NCBI RefSeq assembly: GCF_002260845.1
Contig: NZ_BEDT01000004.1
Span: forward strand, 62,001-126,000
DNA: 64,000 nucleotides
Source: Pseudolactococcus reticulitermitis
GTDB lineage: Bacteria; Bacillota; Bacilli; Lactobacillales; Streptococcaceae
Reading direction: 5' to 3'
Part shown: positions 41,251 through 50,721 of the stretch, piece after piece
Layout of the letters: the number at the start of each line of letters is the position of its first letter
How positions within the stretch are numbered: position 1 is the stretch's first letter
Position numbers and translations under genes: made by a program
The notes under the pieces: generated by a model
What the model was told of the DNA's origin: nothing
Database searches by the model: none
What the model saw: only the letters and a program-made list of their open reading frames with translations

Positions 41251-42368
41251 TAACAGAGGCATTAGAAGATTTACATTGTATTGGCTGTGGGGCGGTGATT
41301 CAGACGGCAGACAAAGACGGCGTGGGCTATACGCCCAAGTCAGCGCTAGAAAAAGGGCTGGAAACTGGCGAGTTGTACTGTCAACGCTGTTTCCGTCTGC
41401 GTCATTATAACGAGATTGCGGCGGTCAATATCAGTGATGACGAGTTTTTGCGTCTTTTGACGGAAGTCGGCAATACTAATGCCTTGGTTGTCAATGTCAT
41501 TGATATTTTTGACTTTAATGGGTCAGTTATTCCGGGATTGCATCGTTTTGTGGCGGGAAATGATGTCTTGCTTGTTGGCAATAAACGTGACATTTTGCCG
41601 AAATCGGTCAAGGAAAGTAAGGTCAGAAATTGGTTGCGGGAACGCGCCCATGAAGAGGGCTTACGACCTGTTGATGTCGTCTTGACCAGCGCCTATAACC
41701 GCGATGACACGCTCGACCTCGTAGATGAGATTGAAAATTACCGCGAGGGTCGCGATGTCTATGTGGTCGGTGTGACCAATGTTGGGAAGTCGACCTTGAT
41801 AAACGCGATTATTAAGAATGCGACTGGGGATAGCGATGTCATTACGACCAGTCGTTTTCCGGGCACGACCCTTGATAAAATCGAAATTCCTTTGGATGAT
41901 GGGAGCTTTATAATTGACACACCAGGGATTATTCATCGCCATCAAATGGCACATTTTATCGGGCCTGAAGACTTGAAATTAGTCAGTCCGAAGAAAGAAA
42001 TTAAGCCCAAAACTTACCAGCTCAATGCAGGTCAGACTTTATTTATGGGGGGCTTGGCGCGTTTTGATTTCATCAAAGGCGATAAGCAAGGCTTTACAGG
42101 TTTTTTTGATAATCACTTGATGATTCACAGAACCAAGCTTGAAAAGGCAGACGAGTTTTATGTCAAACACAAGGGCAGTCTCTTAGTGCCACCACGTGAG
42201 GATGATATGGAAACTTTCCCTAAACTTGTCCGGAAAGAATTTGCCATTAAAGGTAAATCAGACATTGTCTTCTCAGGCTTAGGCTGGATTCGTGTTGCGA
42301 AGCCAGCGATTATTGCGGCTTGGGTGCCTGAGGGTGTTGATGTGGTGGTTAGAAAAAGTTTAATTTAA
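41232..42368 (+). CDS. yqeH: Ribosome biogenesis GTPase YqeH (circularly permuted)
   Basis: 378 residues from GTG 41232, seven bases after GGAG and overlapping yqeG by 19 bases. An N-terminal zinc finger (CIGCG...CQRC) precedes the permuted G motifs: NKRD (G4), TSAYN (G5), GVTNVGKS (G1) and DTPG (G3). YqeH is needed for assembly of the 30S subunit. Confidence 0.95.
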   Translation: MAERDLVTEALEDLHCIGCGAVIQTADKDGVGYTPKSALEKGLETGELYCQRCFRLRHYNEIAAVNISDDEFLRLLTEVGNTNALVVNVIDIFDFNGSVIPGLHRFVAGNDVLLVGNKRDILPKSVKESKVRNWLRERAHEEGLRPVDVVLTSAYNRDDTLDLVDEIENYREGRDVYVVGVTNVGKSTLINAIIKNATGDSDVITTSRFPGTTLDKIEIPLDDGSFIIDTPGIIHRHQMAHFIGPEDLKLVSPKKEIKPKTYQLNAGQTLFMGGLARFDFIKGDKQGFTGFFDNHLMIHRTKLEKADEFYVKHKGSLLVPPREDDMETFPKLVRKEFAIKGKSDIVFSGLGWIRVAKPAIIAAWVPEGVDVVVRKSLI

Positions 42369-42409
42369 TAAGTCTAAGACTGCAGTAAACCGCAACCTAA
42401 TACAGTTTG

Positions 42410-42443
42410 AAACCATCATCAGTTTATGGTATGATGGTTTTTT
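42410..42443 (+). terminator. Intrinsic terminator after yqeH
   Basis: AAACCATCAT pairs perfectly with ATGATGGTTT, followed by TTT. Just upstream (42384-42411) a stretch beginning TAAACCGCA resembles the first third of the 13617/35839 repeat element. Confidence 0.85.
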
Positions 42444-42473
42444 AATGGGAACAAAAGAGAATACTGAGGAAAA

Positions 42474-43157
42474 ATGATGAATACGATGAGTTTGTTGGCT
42501 CAGGAAAAACTGTTAGCCTATATCGGTCTTGGCATTGCAGTAGTTGCTGCTGTGGTGATGCTAATTTGTTCAGGTCAATTCCTCAGAGGAAAAAATAAGA
42601 AGCGCGACTTGAGCGTGTTCTTGCTTGCTTTGCTTGTTGTGCTCACAAGTCTAGGCGCTTTCATGTATACGGCGCTGACCGTAGAAATGCCCAAACCAAA
42701 TCCGATGATTGCGGTCATGAATAAAATGAATGACAATCGGGACTATCAAAATTATGGGATAGAGGCTAACCAGCTGACAACCTCGATGATTAATGAGTGG
42801 GGTGCATCTGGTGATATTTCGCCTGAAAAAGGACAAGAAATTATTAATAATCATAAAGCCAAAATTGACGCCTTAGTTGCCAATGGGAAAGGCTATCTAA
42901 AAGCGATTGATAAAGTAGCACCGAAAGCAAAATTAGACACATTACCCAAAGCCTACGGTGATTATGTGGCGGCGGTTAAAGCAAATATTAAGATTAGCCT
43001 GAACATGCTGACAGACATTCAGACGGTTAAAGGCAATCAGAAAGAGATGGTAGACAAGGTCACTAAGGAACACAATCAGTTGTTGATGGCAGCGCAAGCG
43101 CGTATCAACTCAGCAGCGATTGCCCTGAACAGAATACGTGGTAGTGAAAATAAGTAA
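42474..43157 (+). CDS. Two-TM hypothetical protein inserted in the yqeGH-yhbY order
   Basis: 227 residues (an alternative ATG is one codon in). Two N-terminal helices (LLAYIGLGIAVVAAVVMLIC and LSVFLLALLVVLTSLGAFMY) are followed by an extracellular, helical, Lys/Asn-rich domain of about 160 residues. No family is recognised. It separates yqeH from yhbY, which usually are close, and lies behind a terminator, so it is likely a separate unit. Confidence 0.6.
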   Translation: MMNTMSLLAQEKLLAYIGLGIAVVAAVVMLICSGQFLRGKNKKRDLSVFLLALLVVLTSLGAFMYTALTVEMPKPNPMIAVMNKMNDNRDYQNYGIEANQLTTSMINEWGASGDISPEKGQEIINNHKAKIDALVANGKGYLKAIDKVAPKAKLDTLPKAYGDYVAAVKANIKISLNMLTDIQTVKGNQKEMVDKVTKEHNQLLMAAQARINSAAIALNRIRGSENK

Positions 43158-43296
43158 TGCGTTAAAAGTATGAGGTCGTCTCACACGCGGGCTTGTGCTT
43201 TTTGTTTCCTCTAAATTATGGTAAAATTAAACTTAGAGATTTAAAACTTAAATCGACAGCACACAAGCGGTTATCGCTAAATAAAGAAAGAACACG

Positions 43297-43605
43297 ATGG
43301 ACTTAACAGGAAAACAAAAACGCTATCTGCGCGCTGAGGCGCACCATTTGACACCGATTGTTCAAATCGGAAAAGGTGGTTTAACCAATGAAATTAAAAC
43401 CAGTATTCGTAAAGCTTTGGACGCCCGCGAACTCATCAAAGTGGCGATTCTCCAAAACTCTGATGCGGACATCAACGATGTGGCAGAAGCAATCGAAGAA
43501 ATGTCATTTGATGTGATACAAAAAATTGGTCGTATTTTAGTCGTTTTCAAAGTGGCTGAAAAACGCGAAAATCGTAAACTCTCCCTCAAAGTTAGAGACT
43601 TGTAA
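43297..43605 (+). CDS. yhbY: YhbY family RNA-binding protein
   Basis: 102 residues of the CRM domain: LTGKQKRYLRAEAHHLTPIV, QIGKGGLTNEIKTSIRKALD, and the C-terminal IQKIGRILVVFKVAEKRENR. It associates with pre-50S particles in assembly. Followed at 80 bases by nadD. Confidence 0.95.
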   Translation: MDLTGKQKRYLRAEAHHLTPIVQIGKGGLTNEIKTSIRKALDARELIKVAILQNSDADINDVAEAIEEMSFDVIQKIGRILVVFKVAEKRENRKLSLKVRDL

Positions 43606-43686
43606 GCCTGATTTTTAAAGATAAGCCGACAGGCTCAGCACCAGACTAAAAAGCCTCACGCATGTTTTAACGTCAAAGGAGTTATC

Positions 43687-44289
43687 ATGGGCATTGAACT
43701 TCTCACCCCCTATACGAAAGTTGAACTTGAGCCGCAAAAAACGGGAGAGCGCCGACAGATTGGGCTTTTTGTCGGGAAATTTGCCCCGATTCATCTGGCG
43801 CATCTGGTGATTGCGGATCAGGTGTGGCGGGAGCTCAGCCTTGAGCGCGTGTTGTTCATGCCTGAGCACGATGATGAAAATGGGACGGTTCTCAGCCTCT
43901 TGGCGCGGGGGCTGCAAGGTCATCCAGGCTTTGGGATTGAGACTGGTCGGCTCCATCACACGAGAGAACCGCTGATTGAGACGCTCAAAACCTTGATTGC
44001 CAATCATCCTGAGACGGATTTTTACTTGATTGCCGGCAGTGACGAGATTGGTCGGCTGTCACAGCTGGACAATGCGTCAGAACTCGCGCAACTGGTGCAA
44101 CTCGTGGGCGTACAGCGACCGAAATTCAGGACGGGCACATCGCTACCTATTTTATGGGTGGATGTGCCACAGATGGACATCTCGTCCAAAAATCTGCGAG
44201 ATATGATGCGTCACGGCATTGAGCCAAAGTTTTTGATGCCGGATGCGGTGCTTGAGATGATTAAGGAGAGGGGCTTATATGGGCTTTGA
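43687..44289 (+). CDS. nadD: Nicotinate-nucleotide adenylyltransferase, divergent
   Basis: 200 residues. The nucleotidyltransferase start reads [20 protein letters not shown], where the usual GG-x-FNP-x-H-x-GH has lost a Gly and the Asn and ends HLAH (streptococcal NadD also has Ala there). The C-terminal [13 protein letters not shown] corresponds to ISSTxIR. The Trp after GSDEIGRL is absent. Position between yhbY and yqeK supports NadD, which makes NaAD from NaMN. Activity with the altered loop is likely but not certain. Confidence 0.82.
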   Translation: MGIELLTPYTKVELEPQKTGERRQIGLFVGKFAPIHLAHLVIADQVWRELSLERVLFMPEHDDENGTVLSLLARGLQGHPGFGIETGRLHHTREPLIETLKTLIANHPETDFYLIAGSDEIGRLSQLDNASELAQLVQLVGVQRPKFRTGTSLPILWVDVPQMDISSKNLRDMMRHGIEPKFLMPDAVLEMIKERGLYGL

Positions 44290-44878
44290 GTTTTATCCTG
44301 AAGTTGGGCTGACGCGAGTGGAGCTGTTGGACAAAATCTCAGCAAATATGTCTGAAAAACGCTTTCAGCATGTCCAAAACGTCGCCCAAGCCGCTGTCAA
44401 ATTAGCTGAGCGCTGGCAGTATCCTGAGCCTAGAAAAGCAGAATTAGCAGGTCTCCTGCATGATTATGCCAAGGAAGAAACGGATGCGACTTTTATTCAG
44501 TTGATAAAGAAATATCAGCTAGACTCAGATCTCCTCAACTGGAACAATAATGTCTGGCACGGTCTTGTCGGGATTTATAAAATTCAGGAAGACTTGGGTC
44601 TGACTGACCCAGAAATTCTGCGGGCGATTGAGATTCATACGGTCGGAAGTGCTGAGATGACGCTGTTGGATAAGCTTTTGTATGTGGCAGACTATGTCGA
44701 AGCTGGGCGCACTTTCGAGGGTGTTGAGACTGCACGGCTCCTTGCCTATGAACAAGATTTAGATGCTGCGGTGGCGTATGAAACCGTTCAGACAGTCGCT
44801 TTTCTTGCTAGCAAGCATGTGTCCATCTATCCGCAAACGATTTTGACCTATAATGCCTATGTTGACCAACTCAAATAG
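44279..44878 (+). CDS. yqeK: YqeK family HD-domain Ap4A hydrolase
   Basis: 199 residues with HD motifs: [20 protein letters not shown] (first His), [12 protein letters not shown] (HD), HGLVGIYKI, and [12 protein letters not shown] (distal Asp). YqeK cleaves Ap4A symmetrically. It overlaps nadD by 11 bases and contains the start of the next gene. Confidence 0.93.
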   Translation: MGFEFYPEVGLTRVELLDKISANMSEKRFQHVQNVAQAAVKLAERWQYPEPRKAELAGLLHDYAKEETDATFIQLIKKYQLDSDLLNWNNNVWHGLVGIYKIQEDLGLTDPEILRAIEIHTVGSAEMTLLDKLLYVADYVEAGRTFEGVETARLLAYEQDLDAAVAYETVQTVAFLASKHVSIYPQTILTYNAYVDQLK

Positions 44879-45818
44879 GACTAAAAAACGTCTGTTTCTA
44901 GGTTTTACGGCAGGTTTTCTGGCAATCAATGGTGGGCAAGGCATCTATCAAGCTTTGTTGATGAACAGACGCAAGCGACAATTTCGGACTTATTTGAAGA
45001 ACGCCCCCGAGGTTAGGTTTGGCAATTTTCATCGTGGCTCAGTCTATGGCTACAAACACATCAGAAGTTCTCAAAATGTTTATTTTGCGGTGAGACAGCT
45101 TTCAGATGAACGTTTTATCGTTCGCCGGCATGCTCAGATTTGGACCCTGCCTGAAAGCTATGCCATCACTGATTTCGACTATAATTTTCTCAGCGATTTT
45201 GCTTACTATGTCGATGATCAAATGGCCAAGCAAGACTTTTTCGAGCCGATTGTTGCGGGTGATGCTTTAGATGAGCGCTTTCAGGTCATTCGAACGATTG
45301 ATGATGAGACTGGCATGCAGGCTATGGCTGTACAAGTCAGTCGGACTCAGATTGTCATCGCTTATGCTGGCACGAACCCACTCGATGCGAGAGACTTGAA
45401 GATGGATATGACGACGATTGTCGCCAAGCAAAATCTGCCGAGTTCAGAAAATCAGCAGCATCAAAAGGCAGAGCTGTTTTATCAGGCTGTCCAAGCTGAT
45501 TATCCTGACCTGACCATCACGCTGACCGGTCATTCACTAGGCGGATTTTTAGCCCTGTACGTCGCTTGTCGCAAGAACCTCGACGCCACCGTTTATAATG
45601 CGCCTGACCCTTGCCAACTCTTAGGCGACATGTCCTTAAAACAAGAACTTGAACTCAAAAACTACCGCCATGTTTATGATGCCATGGGCAATTTTGCGGG
45701 TAACGGCACGGGTGCTGAAGTGTTTAGCAATCGCCGTTTTTTCCTCGCACGCACGCCCTTTGTTTACCACGGTATCGCCTCGTGGCGCTTTGATTCAAAC
45801 GGAAAAATAGAAAGATAA
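44853..45818 (+). CDS. Lipase/esterase-like protein (DUF2974-type)
   Basis: 321 residues; starts at ATG 44853 (or 44859) inside yqeK. An N-terminal hydrophobic stretch ([20 protein letters not shown]) may insert in the membrane. The alpha/beta hydrolase core includes [12 protein letters not shown] and the nucleophile elbow [13 protein letters not shown] (G-H-S-L-G), and a His in FVYHGIASW. Resembles class 3 lipase-like proteins. It is an extra member of the yqeK-rsfS gene order. Confidence 0.75.
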   Translation: MPMLTNSNRTKKRLFLGFTAGFLAINGGQGIYQALLMNRRKRQFRTYLKNAPEVRFGNFHRGSVYGYKHIRSSQNVYFAVRQLSDERFIVRRHAQIWTLPESYAITDFDYNFLSDFAYYVDDQMAKQDFFEPIVAGDALDERFQVIRTIDDETGMQAMAVQVSRTQIVIAYAGTNPLDARDLKMDMTTIVAKQNLPSSENQQHQKAELFYQAVQADYPDLTITLTGHSLGGFLALYVACRKNLDATVYNAPDPCQLLGDMSLKQELELKNYRHVYDAMGNFAGNGTGAEVFSNRRFFLARTPFVYHGIASWRFDSNGKIER

Positions 45819-45824
45819 GAAAAT

Positions 45825-46181
45825 ATGACAATTCAAACTGTACTCCAAACCGTAGTGAAAGCTGCAGATGACAAAAAAGCGCTCAATATCGTTGCCCTAG
45901 ATATGCGCGACGTGAGCGGTGTGATGGATACGCTGGTCGTGATGGAAGCCATGAATGCGCGCCAAATCGATGCCATTGTCGATAACATCACAGAAGCGAT
46001 TAAGAAAAATGGCGGCGACATCCATGGTGTTGAAGGCGTTGGCGCAGATGGTTGGGTCTTGATTGACTTGATTGATGTCGTGATTAATGTCATGACCCAC
46101 GATGCGCGTTTGACTTATAGCCTTGAAAAACTGTGGCATGATGCACCGGATATTGATGTTGACGCATGGTTGAGCGCATAA
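45825..46181 (+). CDS. rsfS: Ribosomal silencing factor RsfS
   Basis: 118 residues: VLQTVVKAADDKKALNIVAL, DTLVVMEAMNARQIDAIVDN, GADGWVLIDLIDVVINVMT and the C-terminal YSLEKLWHDAPDI are typical. It binds L14 of the 50S subunit and blocks subunit joining in starvation. The usual SDYFV is changed to MDTLVVM. Confidence 0.95.
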   Translation: MTIQTVLQTVVKAADDKKALNIVALDMRDVSGVMDTLVVMEAMNARQIDAIVDNITEAIKKNGGDIHGVEGVGADGWVLIDLIDVVINVMTHDARLTYSLEKLWHDAPDIDVDAWLSA

Positions 46182-46184
46182 GCT

Positions 46185-46943
46185 ATGGATAATTATCAAG
46201 AATTTGCCCGCGTTTATGACACGATTATGGATGGCACGCTTTATGATGCTTGGCATGATTTTTCGCGTCGCCATTTACCGGCAGAAACTAAGGACATACT
46301 AGAGCTTGCTTGTGGTACAGGCAAGCTTTCTGTGCAGTTTGCGCGAGATGGCTATGCGGTGACGGGGCTTGATTTGTCAGAAGAAATGCTGACGATTGCC
46401 TATAACCGTGCGCTTGACGAGCTGGACGAGTCGGTCGGTATCGGCTTTATCGAGGGCGACATGCGTGATTTGAGCGATGTCGGTACCTATGATGCCGTGA
46501 CCTGTTATAGCGACAGCCTCTGCTACATGCCTGATCGCGAGGCGGTTCAAGCCGTTTTTGACGGCGTTTTCAACGCCTTGAATGCGGGGGGGACTTTTAT
46601 CTTCGATGTGCACTCCGTGCATCAAATCGATCATGTCTTTCCGGGCTATGCCTATCATGAAAACGAAGAAGATTTTGCTTTTATCTGGGACTCATTTCCG
46701 GGAGAAAAAGCCCACAGTATCACGCATGAGTTGACTTTCTTTGTCAAAGACAGTGACGGCAAATTTGAGCGCCGTGATGAAGTCCACGATGAGCGAACTT
46801 ATACGATTGATAACTATCTGACCATGCTAGATAATGCTGGTTTTGTCTCAGTTCAAGTCTTTGCTGACTTTGAAGACCTTGCTCCCCTTGATGCAGATGA
46901 CGACAGCGCTCGCTGGTTCTTTGTGGCAAGTAAATCGGAGTAA
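46185..46943 (+). CDS. Class I SAM-dependent methyltransferase (YqeM)
   Basis: 252 residues starting three bases after rsfS. SAM motif ILELACGTGKLSVQFARDGY (about 40-59), VTGLDLSEEML, FIEGDMRDL and DAVTCYSDSLCYM fit the YqeM family of this operon. The substrate is not established. Confidence 0.88.
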   Translation: MDNYQEFARVYDTIMDGTLYDAWHDFSRRHLPAETKDILELACGTGKLSVQFARDGYAVTGLDLSEEMLTIAYNRALDELDESVGIGFIEGDMRDLSDVGTYDAVTCYSDSLCYMPDREAVQAVFDGVFNALNAGGTFIFDVHSVHQIDHVFPGYAYHENEEDFAFIWDSFPGEKAHSITHELTFFVKDSDGKFERRDEVHDERTYTIDNYLTMLDNAGFVSVQVFADFEDLAPLDADDDSARWFFVASKSE

Positions 46944-46944
46944 A

Positions 46945-47017
46945 GAATGCCTGCTTGGACGGAGCCGTCAGCGCAGGTCAAGTTTCAAGATTTTATGAAA
47001 TAAAATCGCAGAAAGGA
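46945..47017 (+). promoter_or_regulatory. Structured leader element, copy at 47 kb
   Basis: Same element as before the second csc cluster genes: AATGCC-TGCTTGG, then a GGTCAAGTTTCAAG segment, then GATTTTAT-GAA-ATAAAATC (perfect hairpin) and CGCAGAAAGGA as ribosome site. The 5' hairpin (H1) is missing. It precedes the membrane gene at 47024. Confidence 0.7.
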
Positions 47018-47023
47018 TATGTT

Positions 47024-47659
47024 ATGTTCTACTTAGGTATCGCACTTATCATTGGCTTGCTTGCCTACTTCATGCAAGATAAAGGCCAAAGAAAAATGCC
47101 CTTGTGGTTAAAAGTGATTTTAATACTTGTCGTTTTGTATGATCTTGCGATGGTTTCTGAAAAATTATCTGGGATTGCGGTACTCGCTTTACTCGTTTGG
47201 TGGTTTGTCAGACGACCAAGTCGCCAAAAAAGGCAAGAGCTTAAGGCAGCAGCAAAAGTTGAGGCCATGCGTGCTAAAAACGCGTCAGCGCAACCGATAG
47301 ACCCGATCAAACGCTATGTCTCAACGCCTAAACGTCAGGAAGCTCTGGCAGAATTAGACAGCACACCCAAAGAGCTGGCAGCCTATATTCATCAGGAAAT
47401 TGACACCTTTTTCATGAATGAGTGGACGAAGATGTCTGTCATTTATACAGACCAGTCTGATCAGTTTGACGACGATGTCCGTGATAATGCTGGCCATCAG
47501 ATGCGGGAAATTTTGGATGCGATTTTTGCCAAATTTGCCAAGAAGAAACGGGCAGAAATGGTCGAAAAACAAGCCATCAACGCAGAATTGAAAGCCCAGC
47601 ACAAACAAGAAATTGACATCGCCATGCAAGTCTATGAGAAATGGCAGGACAAGGCATGA
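47024..47659 (+). CDS. Membrane-anchored hypothetical protein
   Basis: 211 residues from ATG 47024; the frame is open to 46955 but that part is the leader element. Two to three N-terminal hydrophobic segments ([48 protein letters not shown]) are followed by a basic, helical cytosolic domain ([20 protein letters not shown]...). Function not recognised. Its TGA overlaps the tmcAL start (ATGA), implying coupled translation. Confidence 0.65.
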   Translation: MFYLGIALIIGLLAYFMQDKGQRKMPLWLKVILILVVLYDLAMVSEKLSGIAVLALLVWWFVRRPSRQKRQELKAAAKVEAMRAKNASAQPIDPIKRYVSTPKRQEALAELDSTPKELAAYIHQEIDTFFMNEWTKMSVIYTDQSDQFDDDVRDNAGHQMREILDAIFAKFAKKKRAEMVEKQAINAELKAQHKQEIDIAMQVYEKWQDKA

Positions 47660-48819
47660 CCTTGAGCGACCTTTCAGGCGAAAATTTGGGCAAGGTTTCA
47701 GGGGTCATCGCAGAATTCAATCCCTTTCATCATGGGCATCAGTATTTGCTGTCACAGGCATCAGGTCTAAAAATCGTCATCATGAGTGGCAACTGGATGC
47801 AGCGAGGCGAGCCCGCAATCGTGGACAAATGGACACGTGCCCAAATGTCGCTAAAAAATGGTGCGGACATCATCGTCGAGTTGCCCTTTTTTGCTAGTGT
47901 TCAGGGTGCGGACTATTTCGCCCAATATGCGGTGCAAATGCTAGCTGACTTAGGCATTGACCAGTTGGTATTTGGGACGGATTCTGATGCCATTGACTAT
48001 GACAGGTTACGTCAGATTTATCATGAAAAAGAGCCAGAGATTCAGACATTTATAGCAGATTTACCTAAAAATCTATCCTATCCGCAAAAGATGCAACAGA
48101 TGTGGCAGACTTTTGCCGAGGTTCAATTTGATGGCAACACGCCTAATCATATCTTAGCTCTAGCCTATACCAAGGCAGTGGCGACTGTCGCGCCAGAAAT
48201 CCAGTTACACCCAGTCAAGCGGATTGGTTCAGGCTTTCACGATGACACCTTGTCAGATTTTGCGTCAGCGACAGCACTTCGAGAGCACGCAGAGAAAGAC
48301 TTATCAAGATTTATGCCAGATTTTGCCAGTTTTCAGGCAGCACCGAAAGTTCAGTGGTCAGATTATTTTCCCTTGCTCAACTATCAGTTACTCTCGGCAA
48401 ATCTCACCGACATTTTTCAGGTCAATGACGAGCTGGCTGTCAGATTGACAAGTGCCATTAAAACAGCGACAGATTTTGAAGCCTTAGTCGATGCGGTCGT
48501 GACCAAGCGCTATACCAAGGCGCGAGTTAGGCGGTTGCTGACTTATATTTTGGTCAATGTGCCTAAATCACAGGGTTTTGACCAACCCAAACCGCATGTG
48601 TTAGGCTTTTCAGCAGCGGGTCAGCGCTATCTAAAAAATTTGGATGTCGTGACTAAGGTCGGAAAAACCTATCAGGATAGGCTCACGCTTCAGGCAGACG
48701 CCATCTATCGTCTGGGCAATCCAGCCATCCCTGAACAAAATTATGGTCGACCACCGCTCAGGCAGACGCATGGCGCAGCCCAAAAGGAAAAAAGTGTCAA
48801 AAATGACGCGCATAGCTGA
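47656..48819 (+). CDS. tmcAL: tRNA(Met) cytidine acetate ligase
   Basis: 387 residues from ATG 47656, overlapping the previous stop as ATGA; an in-frame ATG at 47641 is also possible. The nucleotidyltransferase motif [17 protein letters not shown] (HxGH) and [20 protein letters not shown] are diagnostic; KRIGSGFHD and TYILVNV follow. TmcAL makes N4-acetylcytidine at the elongator tRNA-Met wobble base using acetate and ATP. Confidence 0.93.
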   Translation: MTLSDLSGENLGKVSGVIAEFNPFHHGHQYLLSQASGLKIVIMSGNWMQRGEPAIVDKWTRAQMSLKNGADIIVELPFFASVQGADYFAQYAVQMLADLGIDQLVFGTDSDAIDYDRLRQIYHEKEPEIQTFIADLPKNLSYPQKMQQMWQTFAEVQFDGNTPNHILALAYTKAVATVAPEIQLHPVKRIGSGFHDDTLSDFASATALREHAEKDLSRFMPDFASFQAAPKVQWSDYFPLLNYQLLSANLTDIFQVNDELAVRLTSAIKTATDFEALVDAVVTKRYTKARVRRLLTYILVNVPKSQGFDQPKPHVLGFSAAGQRYLKNLDVVTKVGKTYQDRLTLQADAIYRLGNPAIPEQNYGRPPLRQTHGAAQKEKSVKNDAHS

Positions 48820-48843
48820 CAAATGGTCAAATTGTGATAAAAT
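48816..48843 (+). promoter_or_regulatory. yebC promoter
   Basis: CTGACA (48816-48821), 16-base spacer, TAAAAT (48838-48843) with TG at the extended -10 position. Confidence 0.6.
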
Positions 48844-48883
48844 AGAATAATAAAGTTAAAAGGATACGAAAGAAGGACTTATC

Positions 48884-49600
48884 ATGGGACGCAAATGGGC
48901 GAATATCGTCGCAAAGAAAACGGCTAAAGATGGCGCAAACTCAAAGGTTTATGCAAAATTTGGTGTGGAAATCTACGCTGCAGCGAAACAAGGAGATCCA
49001 GATCCTGAGTCAAACTCAAAACTGAAATTTACGATTGAACGTGCCAAACAAGCGCAAGTGCCACGCCATATTATCGACAAAGCGATTGATAAAGCTAAAG
49101 GGAGCAGCGATGAAACCTTTACAGAAGGACGTTACGAAGGCTTTGGTCCTAACGGATCAATGGTTATCGTGGACACCTTGACGACCAATGTCAACCGGAC
49201 GGCTGCCAATGTTCGTGCGGCTTATAACAAAAATGGTGGTAACTTCGGGGCATCTGGTTCAGTGTCTTACCTGTTTGATAACACAGGTGTCATCGGTTTT
49301 ATCGGGGATAACGCAGACGAGATTTTCGAATATCTCTTAGAAAAAGAAATCGACGTGCGTGACGTTGAGCAACAAGAAGATCAAGTGATCGTCTATACAG
49401 AGCCAGAAGCCTTGCATAAAGCTTTAGAAGCGCTTCGTGAAAATGGTGTTGCTGAATTCACCGTGTCTGAACTTGAATTGATCCCGCAAAGTGAAGTCGA
49501 CTTATCAGGCGAGGATTTAGAAACTTTTGAAAAATTGATTGATGCCCTCGAAGACGATGAAGATGTGCAAAAAGTTTATCACAATGTGGCAGATTTCTGA
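48884..49600 (+). CDS. yebC: YebC/PmpR family protein (YeeN subfamily)
   Basis: 238 residues starting [20 protein letters not shown], with [39 protein letters not shown] and [11 protein letters not shown] in order, the standard YebC layout. The family is annotated as transcriptional regulators and has been linked to translation of difficult motifs. Separate promoter and terminator. Confidence 0.95.
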   Translation: MGRKWANIVAKKTAKDGANSKVYAKFGVEIYAAAKQGDPDPESNSKLKFTIERAKQAQVPRHIIDKAIDKAKGSSDETFTEGRYEGFGPNGSMVIVDTLTTNVNRTAANVRAAYNKNGGNFGASGSVSYLFDNTGVIGFIGDNADEIFEYLLEKEIDVRDVEQQEDQVIVYTEPEALHKALEALRENGVAEFTVSELELIPQSEVDLSGEDLETFEKLIDALEDDEDVQKVYHNVADF

Positions 49601-49614
49601 TTGATAGTGACAAT

Positions 49615-49643
49615 AAAAAGCGTTCATGATTGACCGCTTTTTT
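49615..49643 (+). terminator. Intrinsic terminator after yebC
   Basis: AAAAAGCG pairs with CGCTTTTTT around 12 bases, with a T run. Confidence 0.75.
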
Positions 49644-49699
49644 AGTTGGTTTGCTAAAATGTCATGGCATTTAGAAGAAAGTAAGGGAGATAAAATAAG

Positions 49700-50707
49700 A
49701 TGAGGGATGCCTTGCTAAAAAAATATGTGCCGATTCTACCGGGATTGGTCTTGTCAAGTTTAATCGCAGTCATTGCCAAGATAGCTGCCATTTTGATACC
49801 CAATTTAGGTGGGGCGACGCTTGCCATTCTTTTCGGGATTGTTTTAGGAAATACTTTTTTCAAACAGAAAGCTTTAGACGTTGGGACTAAGTTTTCTGAG
49901 AGTATGTTGTTAGAGTACTCGGTCGTTTTACTAGGCTTTACAGTGACCTTTCAGACGATTAGTCATTTAGGGCTGAATGGTTTAGGCTATATTATGGTGA
50001 TGATGACAATCGTCATCGTTTCAACCATTTTTATCGGAAAACGCTTGGGATTTTCCGATAGTATAGTAACAATGATGGCAGGTGGCAACGCTGTTTGTGG
50101 ATCTTCGGCCATTGGTGCCATTGCTCCAAGTATTGGGGCTAATGATGAAGAGAAAGGGCAGGTCATTACCCTCGTTAATCTAATGGGAACTGTCATGATG
50201 TTGACGCTGCCTTTTTTAGGCACGCTACTTTATGGTAACCAGCTATTAGCGCGTAGTGCTTTATTAGGTGGGACGCTACAGTCGGTCGGTCAGGTTGTTG
50301 CAGGCGCTAGTTTAATCAATCACGAAACGGTTAGCTATGCCATGCTTTTTAAAATCACGCGAATTATCTTTTTGGTCGTCGTTGTGTTCATTTTTCAACA
50401 GCGGGCGAGAAAGCAAGGGATGGCGCAAGTGCAAACTCTCAAAAAAGTCAGTGTGCCGTGGTATGTCATCGCCTTTTTAATCATTTGTATCTTAAATAGT
50501 AGTGTGATGCTACCCCATTTTTTCAATGCGGGTGCACATCAAATTGGCACGTGGTTTGAAACGATTGCACTCGCTGCCATTGGCTTACGCCTTGATTTTA
50601 GAAAATTCATGAAAGCAGGGCTCAGCTTTTTAACCTATGGATTACTTGTCGGGATCGTTCAAACGCTTGCAGCACTCCTTTTGATTCATTTGTTTAGGAT
50701 TGGCTAA
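49700..50707 (+). CDS. YeiH/UPF0324 family membrane transporter
   Basis: 335 residues with about ten membrane helices. The segments ESMLLEYSVVLLGFTVTFQT, MMAGGNAVCGSSAIGAIAP and FETIALAAIGLRLDFRKFMK are typical of the UPF0324 (YeiH) family, putative sulfate or sulfonate-related exporters. Start ATG 49700 follows AAGGGAGA. The substrate is not proven for the family. Confidence 0.88.
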   Translation: MRDALLKKYVPILPGLVLSSLIAVIAKIAAILIPNLGGATLAILFGIVLGNTFFKQKALDVGTKFSESMLLEYSVVLLGFTVTFQTISHLGLNGLGYIMVMMTIVIVSTIFIGKRLGFSDSIVTMMAGGNAVCGSSAIGAIAPSIGANDEEKGQVITLVNLMGTVMMLTLPFLGTLLYGNQLLARSALLGGTLQSVGQVVAGASLINHETVSYAMLFKITRIIFLVVVVFIFQQRARKQGMAQVQTLKKVSVPWYVIAFLIICILNSSVMLPHFFNAGAHQIGTWFETIALAAIGLRLDFRKFMKAGLSFLTYGLLVGIVQTLAALLLIHLFRIG

Positions 50708-50721
50708 TCTTTAGCCTACTG

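Noticed and set aside
46955-47023. Coding extension upstream of the membrane gene at 47024
   Set aside because: The stretch is the structured leader; the strong AGAAAGGA site and the hydrophobic N-terminus fit ATG 47024.
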